From DATBDN01 sp963715995 (GTDB lineage Bacteria; Actinomycetota; Thermoleophilia; Solirubrobacterales; Thermoleophilaceae), in contig OY970283.1 in the NCBI GenBank assembly GCA_963715995.1, positions 186,001-250,000 on the forward strand: a stretch of DNA of 64,000 nt, given 5' to 3'. Below, piece by piece: positions 51,917-60,014 of this stretch. Position 1 is the stretch's first letter, and each line of letters begins with the position of its first letter. The translations under genes and the position numbers were made by a program. The notes under the pieces are model-generated. The model made no database searches and had not been told where the DNA came from. It was given only the letters and a program-made list of their open reading frames with translations.

Positions 51917-54223
51917 TCAGGGCACCTTCAGCCGCAGCGCCTTCGGCTTGCCGGGGCTTCCCGGGTCGCTCACGTCCATGACCGTGAACGTGGCCTCCTG
52001 GCCGCTCTGAATACCGCCCGCGGCGGCGCAGTAGCTCGACAGGGAGTTCGCGATGCGCTTGCCGTTGACGCCGATCACGAGCAGCACCCGGCCGTTGACC
52101 GCGTTCGCCGCGGGCGTGCCCGCAACCCCGCCGCTCGTCTTCACGCCGGGCGGCAGCGACCCGAGATCCGTCGTCGAGGGGTAGCTGAGGTTGAAACCAA
52201 CCCAGCCGATCGACTTGCCCTCGCGCAGGTAGTTGACAACCGCCTTGACGCGATCGACGCCGATCGCGTAGTTCTGGCCCTGGATCGTGCGGCCCTGCTG
52301 GTTCTCCGTGCGCACCGCCGAGTTCACGCCGATCAGCTTCTTCGAGTCCGAGCGGATCAGCGGGCCGCCGGAGTTACCCGGGTTCAGCGCGGCGTCGATC
52401 TGGATGACGTTGCGGTAGTTGGGGATGTCCGGGACGGCCTCGTTGTACTGCGTCTGGGCCACCGAGACGACGCCCGTCGTGGCGGTGAGCTTGGCGTTGG
52501 TGGCCGCGCTCTGCGGGTAGCCGAGGGCGACCACGTTGTCGCCCTCCTTCACGTTCGACTGGGAGTCGAGCGGCATCGTGCGCAGGCCGGTCGCGGGCGT
52601 GACCCTGAGCACCGCGAGGTCGTCGCAGGGCGCGTCGCCCACCACGCGCGCCTGGCGCAGCTGCCCGTTCACGCCGACCTGGAAGGTCTGGCCGCCGTTC
52701 ACGACGTGGCCGTTGGTCACGATGAGGCCCTTGCCGGCATCGAGCACCCAGCCGCTGCCGGTCTCCTGGGCTGACCTGACGAACACGGTCGCCGGGCCGT
52801 CGGCCTGGACAACGGCGGTGACGTCCGCGCCGCCGCCGCCGCCGAGCACGCCGGTGACGAGCAGGATCACGACGGCGACGATCGCCGCCACCGCGGAGCC
52901 CGCCAGGATCGTGAGGTTGCGCAGCTTCTTCTCGATGCGCAGGCGCTGGATGGCCGACTGGCCGCGGCGGGCGATGACGGCCGAGAGCCGGGGTTTGTCC
53001 GTGAGCCCGACGGTGGTCTTGGCGCGCACCGGGTCGACGGGGAAGAACGACAGCTCGGTGTCGCCGATGCGGATCTTCTCGTTGCCCGAGAGGACTGCCG
53101 ACTTGACCGGCGCGCCGTTCAGCAGCGTGCCGTTCGAGGAGTCCATGTCGCGCAGCTCGGCGTTGCCGCCCGGAAGCACCTTGAGGGAGGCGTGCCGGCG
53201 TGAGGCGCGCGTGTCGAGGATCTGGAGGTCGGCCGCGTCGTCGCGGCCGATGACGAACTCGTCGCCCGTGACCTGGATCACGCGGCCCTTGTCGTCGCCG
53301 GTCTCGAACAGCAGGTAGACGGTGTCGGCGCCCGCCGGTGTGTGGTCACCGGTGTCAAGCTCCTTGTCGACAACCTCGGCCAGCGCCTGCGACGCGGCCT
53401 CGAACATCTCGGTGCAGTTCGCGTAGCGCTCCTCGGGCGTCTTCCCCATCCCGCGTGCGATCACGTCGTCGATCGCCGGCGGCAGGCCGTCGCGCTTGTC
53501 GCTGGCCTTTGGCGGCGCCTCGCCGACGTGGGCCATGATGACCTCGACGTCACGCTTCTTCGGGAACGGGACCTCGCCCGTGAGCATCTCGTAGAGCAGG
53601 CACGCCAGGGAGTACTGGTCGACCTTGCCGTCGAGCGCCTGCTGCTGGGTGATCTGCTCGGGCGCGGTGTAGTCGATCGTCCCGACGAACTGGCCCGGCT
53701 TCGTGAGCCCCTGCTCGTCGGTCTGCGGCGCCTTGCCGAGCCCGAAGTCGATGACGTAGGCGCGCTCGGTGCCGTCGTCGGAGGCGATCATCACGTTCGC
53801 CGGCTTGATGTCGCGGTGCAGGAGCCCAGCCTTGTGCGCCTCGTCGAGCGCGGACGCCACCTGGCCCGTTATGGCCAGCGCCTGGCGCGGCTGGAGCGGG
53901 CCGCCGCGGCGGATGATCGAGGACAGGTCGGTGCCCTCGAGGTAGCGCATGGCCAGCCAGAGGTTCCCGTCCTGCTCACCCGCGGCGTAGACCTCGGCGA
54001 TGTTCGGGTGCTTGACACGTTCCGCGTACTTGGACTCGCGCAGGAAGCGCTCGCGGATCTCCGAGTTGTGCGCGAGGTCGTCGGGGAGGACCTTCAGCGC
54101 GGCGCGGCGGTGCTGCCCGTCCTGCTCCTCGGCGAGCCAGACGACGCCCATCCCGCCCTCGCCGAGCTGGGACTCGAGGCGGAAGCCTCCAACGACGTCA
54201 CCGATGTTGAACGTGGCAGGCAC
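51917..54223 (-). CDS. Ser/Thr kinase - FHA - transmembrane - HtrA-like protease fusion
   Basis: A 768-residue one-span membrane protein. Residues 13-275 are a PknB-type kinase: GEGGMG, Lys44, HRDIKPAN with Asp138, DFG at 159-161, APEQ. Residues 300-395 are an FHA domain (FVIGRDDAADLQI, RASRRHASL, DSSNGTLLNG), which binds phosphothreonine. A membrane segment spans about 438-460. Residues 475-660 are a trypsin-like S1C protease with His506 (TNGHVV), Asp534/535 (CDDLAVLRV) and Ser618 (PGNSGGP). The last 100 residues resemble a PDZ domain. The layout places kinase and FHA inside and protease outside. The start is GTG 54223, seven bases after the HD-GYP stop. Confidence 0.93.
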   Translation of the reverse strand: MPATFNIGDVVGGFRLESQLGEGGMGVVWLAEEQDGQHRRAALKVLPDDLAHNSEIRERFLRESKYAERVKHPNIAEVYAAGEQDGNLWLAMRYLEGTDLSSIIRRGGPLQPRQALAITGQVASALDEAHKAGLLHRDIKPANVMIASDDGTERAYVIDFGLGKAPQTDEQGLTKPGQFVGTIDYTAPEQITQQQALDGKVDQYSLACLLYEMLTGEVPFPKKRDVEVIMAHVGEAPPKASDKRDGLPPAIDDVIARGMGKTPEERYANCTEMFEAASQALAEVVDKELDTGDHTPAGADTVYLLFETGDDKGRVIQVTGDEFVIGRDDAADLQILDTRASRRHASLKVLPGGNAELRDMDSSNGTLLNGAPVKSAVLSGNEKIRIGDTELSFFPVDPVRAKTTVGLTDKPRLSAVIARRGQSAIQRLRIEKKLRNLTILAGSAVAAIVAVVILLVTGVLGGGGGADVTAVVQADGPATVFVRSAQETGSGWVLDAGKGLIVTNGHVVNGGQTFQVGVNGQLRQARVVGDAPCDDLAVLRVTPATGLRTMPLDSQSNVKEGDNVVALGYPQSAATNAKLTATTGVVSVAQTQYNEAVPDIPNYRNVIQIDAALNPGNSGGPLIRSDSKKLIGVNSAVRTENQQGRTIQGQNYAIGVDRVKAVVNYLREGKSIGWVGFNLSYPSTTDLGSLPPGVKTSGGVAGTPAANAVNGRVLLVIGVNGKRIANSLSSYCAAAGGIQSGQEATFTVMDVSDPGSPGKPKALRLKVP

Positions 54224-54230
54224 GGGTCAT

Positions 54231-55235
54231 TCATACCATCGGAGACAGCAGGAACTCGAGATCGAGCGCTCCGAATGCCTCCACGACTTCGGGGTCGAAA
54301 TGCTGACCACTCTGGCGGCGGATCTCGGCGGCCGCCTTTTCCGGGTCCCACGCGGCGGCATACGGACGCGAGTGAGTGAGGGCGTCGAAGTTGTCCGCGA
54401 CGATCACCACGCGCCCGCTCATGGGTATCTCGTCCTCGGTCTTGCCGTCCGGGTAACCCGTGCCGTCCCAGCGTTCGTGGTGTGACAGGGCGATCTCCTC
54501 GGCGAGCTGGAGGACGGGCCACAGCGACCCGGCCAGGATCTCCGCGCCGATCAGCGTGTGGCTCTTCATCAGCTCGAACTCGGCGCCGGTGAGCCGGCTC
54601 GGCTTGAGCAGGATCCGGTCCGGCACGCCGACCTTGCCGACGTCGTGGAGCTGGGCGGCGCTCCACATGCTCGCGATGATCTCGGGTGCCAGGCCGAGGT
54701 GCTTCGCCAGCAGCGCCGAGGTGCGGCCGACTCGCTGCGGATGCTCGTAGGTGGCGTCGTCGCGGTACTCGGCGAGCCGCGCGAGGCGCTCCAGGCTGGC
54801 CAGCCGGCTCTGCTCGATCTCCGCCGTCATGGTGCCCCCCTGGGCCACGAGCTGGGCTGCCGCGAGCACGTTCTCCACGCGCGCGAGCAGCTCGGTCGGG
54901 TCGATCGGCTTGGCCAGGAAGTCGCGCGCCCCCGCCGCGCGTGCCCGCCGGCGTGCGTCGGAGGCGCTTTGCGGCGCGATCGCGATGACCGGCAGCGGCG
55001 GGTCGCCGGCGATCCACGGGCCCAGCGTGGCCAGCAGGTCGACGCCGTCGCCCTCCGGCTGCTCGAGGTCCACGAGCACGAGGCGCGGCGCCGTCGAGGC
55101 CACCACCTCGAGCGCCCGCTCGGGCTCGGCGTGCTCGATCGGGCCGAGCCCGGCCTGGCCCAGCACCTGATCGAGCACCGCGCCAAGCGCGGGCTCCGCG
55201 GCTATCAGGACGATTGGACCGGCGGCCTGCGTCAC
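54231..55235 (-). CDS. Receiver-domain HD-GYP phosphodiesterase
   Basis: A 334-residue soluble protein. Residues 7-125 form a receiver-like domain: IVLIAAEPALGAVL lacks the usual acidic pair, but Asp56 (LVLVDLEQP) and the lysine of FLAKPID are kept. Residues 135-334 form an HD-GYP domain with intact catalytic features: YEHPQRVGRTSALLA, LHDVGKVGVPD with His197-Asp198, KSHTLIGAEIL, and HHERWDGTGYPDG, so it should hydrolyse c-di-GMP. The GTG at 55235 overlaps the kinase stop (GTGA). A three-gene unit is likely with its neighbours. Confidence 0.93.
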   Translation of the reverse strand: MTQAAGPIVLIAAEPALGAVLDQVLGQAGLGPIEHAEPERALEVVASTAPRLVLVDLEQPEGDGVDLLATLGPWIAGDPPLPVIAIAPQSASDARRRARAAGARDFLAKPIDPTELLARVENVLAAAQLVAQGGTMTAEIEQSRLASLERLARLAEYRDDATYEHPQRVGRTSALLAKHLGLAPEIIASMWSAAQLHDVGKVGVPDRILLKPSRLTGAEFELMKSHTLIGAEILAGSLWPVLQLAEEIALSHHERWDGTGYPDGKTEDEIPMSGRVVIVADNFDALTHSRPYAAAWDPEKAAAEIRRQSGQHFDPEVVEAFGALDLEFLLSPMV

Positions 55236-56548
55236 CCTGCGAGCGCGTCCGGCACGAAGTCGCGCAGCTTTGCCATCAACTGAAGCGACGAGAAGGGCTT
55301 CGGCAGGTAGTCGATGACGCCCGCCTTCGCCGCGGCCGCGCGATCGACCTCTGCCCGGCGCCCGACCATGAGCACGATCCGCGTGTTCGCCGACTCCTCG
55401 GCGGCGCACAGCCGCTGGCACAGCGCGAGCGCGCCGCCGGGCAGGTCCGCGTCCACGAACGCGAGCTGCGGCGGGTTGGTGCGGGCCTGGTCGACCGCGC
55501 GCTCGGCATCGGGCGCCCCCGACACCAGCACCCGGCCTTCGGCGAGCGTCGCCTCGATCAGCGCGCGGACCGGGCGATCCGCGCTCGCCACGAGCACCGT
55601 TGCCACCGGCACACGGTTGCGCGTGGAGGACGCCGGGCGGCGCGTGCCCATCGCCTGCGAGAGCGCCTTCATGAGCTCGCCGCAGCTGGCAAAGCGGTCG
55701 TCCTTGCTCTTCGCCAGCGCACGGGTGAACACCTCGTCGACGGCCTTCGGCAGCTCGGGCACGAGCTTGCTCGGCGGCTCGGCGTCCTGCTCGAGGTGCG
55801 CCCAGAGCACGGCCATGTCGGTGTCGCGGACGAACGGGACATCGCCGGTCAGGCACTCGTAGAGGACGCAGCCGAACGCGTACAGGTCCGTGCGCGAGTC
55901 CACGTCCTGCCCGCGGATCTGCTCCGGGGCGAGGTAGGCGGCCGTGCCGACCGTGCGGCCAACCGCCGTCAACGCGGTTCGTGACGCGATCCGCTTGGTC
56001 AGGCCGAAATCCGTGAGGTAGGTGCCCGCGTTGTCCACCAGGACGTTGCCCGGCTTCACGTCGCGGTGCACGAGCCCGGCGTTGTGTGCCACGTCGAGGG
56101 CGTCTGCGATGTCGGCGAGCAGGTCGACCGTGCGCTGCGGCGTGAGCCGCTCCTCGTGGTCGAGCACGTTTCCGAGATCGACCCCGTCGATGAACTTCAT
56201 CGCGATGTAGAGCAGCCCGTCCGCCTCGCCCGCGTCGTAGACGGGGACGATGTGCGGGTGGTCGAGCCTGGCGGCCGTCTGCGCCTCGCGCACGAAGCGC
56301 TCGCGGAAGCTGCGGTTGCCGGCCAGGTCGGCGGTCAACACCTTGAGCGCGACCTGACGGCCCAGATGCAGGTGCTCGGCACGGAAGACGACGCCCATCC
56401 CGCCGCGGCCGGCGAGCGCCTCGATCCGGTAGCCGGCGAGCTCGTCGCCGATCTCGGGAAGACGCACGCTGATCGGCGACCCGTCATCGGCGATGCCGGG
56501 CGCTGTCGGCCTGCGCGCGACCTCGTCGGAACCGGGGCCAGCTGCCAT
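55232..56548 (-). CDS. Ser/Thr protein kinase fused to a C-terminal receiver domain
   Basis: A 438-residue soluble protein with the same design as the one at 27600-28892. The kinase (about residues 38-300) has GRGGMG, Lys69, HRDVKPGN with Asp163, DFG and APEQIRG. The receiver region (316-435) has VLVASADRP, Asp366 (LAFVDADLPG), VLMVGRR and the conserved lysine in YLPKPFS, so unlike its paralogue it could still be phosphorylated. No membrane segment. The stop overlaps the HD-GYP start. The frame begins with ATG 56548; the purB gene converges in no way but lies 45 bases upstream on the same strand. Confidence 0.92.
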   Translation of the reverse strand: MAAGPGSDEVARRPTAPGIADDGSPISVRLPEIGDELAGYRIEALAGRGGMGVVFRAEHLHLGRQVALKVLTADLAGNRSFRERFVREAQTAARLDHPHIVPVYDAGEADGLLYIAMKFIDGVDLGNVLDHEERLTPQRTVDLLADIADALDVAHNAGLVHRDVKPGNVLVDNAGTYLTDFGLTKRIASRTALTAVGRTVGTAAYLAPEQIRGQDVDSRTDLYAFGCVLYECLTGDVPFVRDTDMAVLWAHLEQDAEPPSKLVPELPKAVDEVFTRALAKSKDDRFASCGELMKALSQAMGTRRPASSTRNRVPVATVLVASADRPVRALIEATLAEGRVLVSGAPDAERAVDQARTNPPQLAFVDADLPGGALALCQRLCAAEESANTRIVLMVGRRAEVDRAAAAKAGVIDYLPKPFSSLQLMAKLRDFVPDALAG

Positions 56549-56593
56549 GTCGGGCGATGCTACGTCAGCGCGTCCAAAGCGCGAACAGGTCGG

Positions 56594-57874
56594 TCACTCG
56601 ATGGCATCGAGACGGCTCAGCAGCTGGTCCACGTAGCGGGTGTAGGCGCTCACGTCGAAAACCGAGTCGAGGTCGAGATCCGGCGCCGCTGCCCCCAGCA
56701 GCTCGCGGAACGGCGTGCCGCTGTCCCAGGCACGCTGGGCGTTCTCCTGGACGATCCGGTAGGCGTCGTCACGCGAGCGCCCCGCCTCGACCAGCGCCAA
56801 CAGCGCGCGCTGCGAGAACAGCGCGCCGTGGGTGGCATCCAGGTTGGCGCTCATGCGCTCGGTGTGGACGGTCATGCCCTCGACCACGCGCGTGGCGAGC
56901 GACTGCGCGTAGTCGAGCAGGATCGTGGCGTCGGGCAGGACGATCCGCTCGACGGAGGAGTGCGAGATGTCGCGCTCGTGCCAGAGGGCCACGTCCTCCA
57001 TGCCGGCCAGCGCGTAGCCGCGCAGCAGGCGGGCGATGCCGGTGACGCGCTCCGAGACGATCGGGTTGCGCTTGTGCGGCATCGCCGAGCTGCCCTTCTG
57101 CCCGGCACGGAACGGCTCCTCGGCCTCCCGCACCTCGGTGCGCTGGAGGTGGCGCATCTCGACCGCGAAGCGCTCCAGGCCGGCTCCGGCGAGGGCGATC
57201 GCGTTCAGGAGCTGGGCGTGACGGTCGCGCGGGACGACCTGCGTGGAGATGTCCTCGCGCCGCAGGCCGACGCGGTCGAGCACGAGCTGCTCGAACTCCG
57301 GGCCGTTCGACGCATAGGTTCCGACCGCACCCGAAAGCGCCCCGACCGCGCAGGCGGTGAACGCCTGCTGGAGCCGGGCCAGGTTGCGGTCAGCCTCGAA
57401 GGTGAAGCCGGCCAGCTTGAGCCCGAACGTGGTCGGTTCGGCGTGGACCCCGTGCGTGCGGCCGACCGTGATCGTGTCGCGGTGCTCGAGCGCCTTCGCG
57501 CGCAGCGCCTCGCGGTAGGCGCGGGCGCCCTCCACGATGATCTCGCCCGCATCGCGGATCTGGAGCGCCAGCGCGGTGTCGAGCACATCCGACGACGTGA
57601 GGCCGTAGTGGACCCAGCGGCCGGGCTCGCCCACCGACTGCGCCACCACGTCGACGAACGCAGCCATGTCGTGGTCGGTGACCTTCTCCCGTTCCTTAAC
57701 CGCGTCGACGGTGAAGGATGCAAGCTCCTTGACACTGTTGGCGTCCTCGGCCGGAACGACGCCCTGCTCGGCAAGCGCCTCCACGCCGGCCACCTCGACC
57801 TGGAGCCAGGCCGCCATCCGGGCCTCGTCGGTCCAGACGGCGCCCATCTGCGGGCGGGTGTAGCGCTCGATCAA
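56594..57874 (-). CDS. purB: Adenylosuccinate lyase
   Basis: It cleaves SAICAR and adenylosuccinate, releasing fumarate. The 426-residue protein begins LIERYTRPQMGAVWTDEARM. It shows HYGLTSSDVLDTAL, RTHGVHAEPTTFGLKLA with the catalytic His, and the fumarase-lyase signature GSSAMPHKRNP near residue 262. The TTG at 57874 overlaps the purE stop (TTGA) and fits the family N-terminus; the longer open frame to 57934 would extend into purE. Confidence 0.95.
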   Translation of the reverse strand: MIERYTRPQMGAVWTDEARMAAWLQVEVAGVEALAEQGVVPAEDANSVKELASFTVDAVKEREKVTDHDMAAFVDVVAQSVGEPGRWVHYGLTSSDVLDTALALQIRDAGEIIVEGARAYREALRAKALEHRDTITVGRTHGVHAEPTTFGLKLAGFTFEADRNLARLQQAFTACAVGALSGAVGTYASNGPEFEQLVLDRVGLRREDISTQVVPRDRHAQLLNAIALAGAGLERFAVEMRHLQRTEVREAEEPFRAGQKGSSAMPHKRNPIVSERVTGIARLLRGYALAGMEDVALWHERDISHSSVERIVLPDATILLDYAQSLATRVVEGMTVHTERMSANLDATHGALFSQRALLALVEAGRSRDDAYRIVQENAQRAWDSGTPFRELLGAAAPDLDLDSVFDVSAYTRYVDQLLSRLDAIE

Positions 57875-58338
57875 GCGCCGAGGATGCGGGCGGCGAGGAC
57901 CGCCGCGTTGCGGGCGTTGTCCACGCCTACGCACGCTACCGGCACGCCGGGTGGCATCTGGGCGACCGAGAGCAGTGCGTCGAGCCCGTTCATGACCCCG
58001 GTCTTGGCCGCCAGCGGCACGCCGATCACGGGCAGGTCGGTGTGCGCGGCGACCACGCCCGGCAGCGCGGCCGAAAGGCCGGCCCCGGCGATGATCACGC
58101 GCAGCCCACGCGAGCGGGCGTCCTTCGCGTAGGTGGCCACCAGGTCGGGGGAGCGGTGCGCGCTCATGACCTGGACCTCGAACGAGATGCCGCGCTCGCC
58201 GAGCTCCGTGCCGGCGCGCTCCATCTTCTCGCGATCGGATTCCGACCCCATCACGATTCCCACCAGCGGGCCGTCGGTCCCCGTCTCGAACTCCGCCGCC
58301 TCTGCCTGTGTCTCCGTCGCCGGGACTTTTTCGCTCAC
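57871..58338 (-). CDS. purE: N5-CAIR mutase (class I PurE)
   Basis: It rearranges N5-carboxyaminoimidazole ribonucleotide to CAIR. The 155-residue protein has a 20-residue acidic lead, then VGIVMGSESDREKMERAG, VMSAHRSPD with the catalytic His, and GLSAALPGVVAAHTDLPVIGVPL. purK, its usual partner, is not in the window. The GTG at 58338 overlaps the purD stop. Confidence 0.96.
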   Translation of the reverse strand: MSEKVPATETQAEAAEFETGTDGPLVGIVMGSESDREKMERAGTELGERGISFEVQVMSAHRSPDLVATYAKDARSRGLRVIIAGAGLSAALPGVVAAHTDLPVIGVPLAAKTGVMNGLDALLSVAQMPPGVPVACVGVDNARNAAVLAARILGA

Positions 58339-59630
58339 GCTGCCCTTTCGTCTTTGCGTTCGGCCTCCACCGCGCGCAGCGCGATGTCCGTCCTCATCTG
58401 CTTGCCATCGAACTTGATCTTCTCGGCGGCCGTATATGCGCGCCGCCGCGCCTCGCCAACGCTCTCCCCGAGCCCGGTCACGTTCAGCACGCGGCCGCCG
58501 GCCGTGACGATCGTCTCGTCGCGCAACTCGGTTCCCGCGTGCAGGAGCTCGGTGTCGAGCGAGTCGATCGCGCGCAGGCCCTCGATCACATCGCCGCTCG
58601 ACGACGACTCGGGGTAGCCGCGCGATGCCAGGACCACGGTCACGGCCCAGAGCTTCTTCCAGTCGAACTGGAAGCCCTCGAGGCCGCCCGGGGTGACCGA
58701 GCGCTCCATCCCTTCGAGCAGGTCCGAGCGCAGCCGCGGCAGGATCGCCTGTGTCTCGGGATCGCCGAAACGCGCGTTGAACTCGAGCACCCGCGGGCCG
58801 CTCGCGGTCATCATCAGCCCGGCGTAGAGCACGCCGTGGAAGGGGGTCCCGCGCCTGCGCAGCTCGTCGACCACCGGCTGGTGGACGATCGCCGCGAGCG
58901 CCTTCGCATGGGCCGCATCGAAGCCCGGCACCGGCGAGTAGGAGCCCATGCCGCCCGTGTTCGGCCCCTCGTCTCCGTCGCGGATGCGCTTGTAGTCCTG
59001 GGCCGGCGCCAGCGGCACGGCCCGGATGCCGTCGCAGAACGCGAGCAGCGAGAGCTCCTGTCCTTCGAGGAACTCCTCGGCCACGACGGTCGTCTCGCCG
59101 AAGCGGCGCTGGGTGAAGAACTCGTCGATGGCGGCACGGGCCTCGGCCTCGGTCGTGCAGATGACGACGCCCTTTCCGGCCGCCAGGGCATCGGCCTTGA
59201 GCACGAGCGGATAGTCCGCCGTGCGCAGGTGCTCGAGTGCCTGCTCGCGGTCGTCGAGGACGACGTGCCCGGCGGTGGGCACGCCCGCCGCCAGCATGAG
59301 CTCCTTCGCGTAGGCCTTCGAGCCCTCCACCCGCGCGGCTGCGGCGCTGGGCCCGAACGCCTTGACGCCGGCGTCGAAGCAAGCATCCACCAGGCCCGCG
59401 ACCAGCGGCACCTCGGGACCGACGACCACGAGATCGCAGCGCTGCTCGTGCGCCAGCGCGACCACTCCTGCCACGTCGTCGGCCGCGGTGTCGAAGCACT
59501 GCACGCGGTCGCGCGCGATGCCCGCGTTCCCGGGCGCCGCGATGACCTCGGGCGACTGCGGGCTGCGCAGGAGCGCGCGCACGAGCGCGTGCTCGCGCCC
59601 GCCCGACCCGACTACCAGGATCCGCTTCAG
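58335..59630 (-). CDS. purD: Phosphoribosylamine-glycine ligase, probable CTG start
   Basis: It joins glycine to phosphoribosylamine. The 431-residue ATP-grasp enzyme shows RILVVGSGGREHALV, GPEVPLVAGL, SKAYAKELM, LVLKADALAAGKGV and GPNTGGMGSYSP, with LEFNARFGDPETQAILPRL near residue 290. No ATG, GTG or TTG lies before the first strand; CTG at 59630 sits exactly where homologues have their start, with AGAGGG about seven bases upstream. I place the start there. The GYD gene ends 11 bases upstream. Confidence 0.93.
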   Translation of the reverse strand: MKRILVVGSGGREHALVRALLRSPQSPEVIAAPGNAGIARDRVQCFDTAADDVAGVVALAHEQRCDLVVVGPEVPLVAGLVDACFDAGVKAFGPSAAAARVEGSKAYAKELMLAAGVPTAGHVVLDDREQALEHLRTADYPLVLKADALAAGKGVVICTTEAEARAAIDEFFTQRRFGETTVVAEEFLEGQELSLLAFCDGIRAVPLAPAQDYKRIRDGDEGPNTGGMGSYSPVPGFDAAHAKALAAIVHQPVVDELRRRGTPFHGVLYAGLMMTASGPRVLEFNARFGDPETQAILPRLRSDLLEGMERSVTPGGLEGFQFDWKKLWAVTVVLASRGYPESSSSGDVIEGLRAIDSLDTELLHAGTELRDETIVTAGGRVLNVTGLGESVGEARRRAYTAAEKIKFDGKQMRTDIALRAVEAERKDERAA

Positions 59631-59641
59631 CGCCGCGCCCT

Positions 59642-59923
59642 CTAGAGCGACGCGATGAAGTCGTCGACCGGGATGGCCGGCATCGTCTCGTAGCGGCCGG
59701 TGCCGCGGCTGCCCAGCTCCATCGAGACCCGGGCCATCGTCTCCTCGTCGGGCGCCTCGATGATGTTGACGAAGTCGAAGCGGCCGAGCGTGGCCCACTG
59801 GGCCTTCACGGTAGCGCCGAGCTGCTCGACCTCGCGGTTGACCTCGCGGATCCGCGCCGGATTGTTCTTCAGGGTCTGCACACCCTCGGAGTTGAGCGTC
59901 GTGAACATCACGTAGGTCGGCAT
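59642..59923 (-). CDS. GYD-domain small protein
   Basis: A 93-residue soluble protein of the GYD family: PTYVMFTTLNSEGVQTLKNN, VNREVEQLGATVKAQWATLGRFDFVNIIEAPDEE and a SRGTGRYETMPAIP end. The family has a ferredoxin-like dimeric fold and no agreed reaction. GGAGG five bases before the ATG at 59923 sets the start. It is the first gene of the run leading to purD, purE and purB. A longer frame going upstream to 60130 is antisense to the amidohydrolase. Confidence 0.88.
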   Translation of the reverse strand: MPTYVMFTTLNSEGVQTLKNNPARIREVNREVEQLGATVKAQWATLGRFDFVNIIEAPDEETMARVSMELGSRGTGRYETMPAIPVDDFIASL

Positions 59924-60001
59924 GCGGTCCTCCAGGACAGATCGGCGGTGAGCGCTGTTTTTCCCATCTTTGCGAAGCGGATGCAAGCAGGCGCGGCTCC
60001 G

Positions 60002-60007
60002 TAAGGT
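60002..60007 (+). promoter_or_regulatory. Possible -10 box for a leaderless transcript
   Basis: TAAGGT ends seven bases before GTG 60015 with no ribosome-binding site. The 91-bp divergent region also serves the GYD-purDEB unit on the other strand. Confidence 0.4.
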
Positions 60008-60014
60008 CTCGTGG

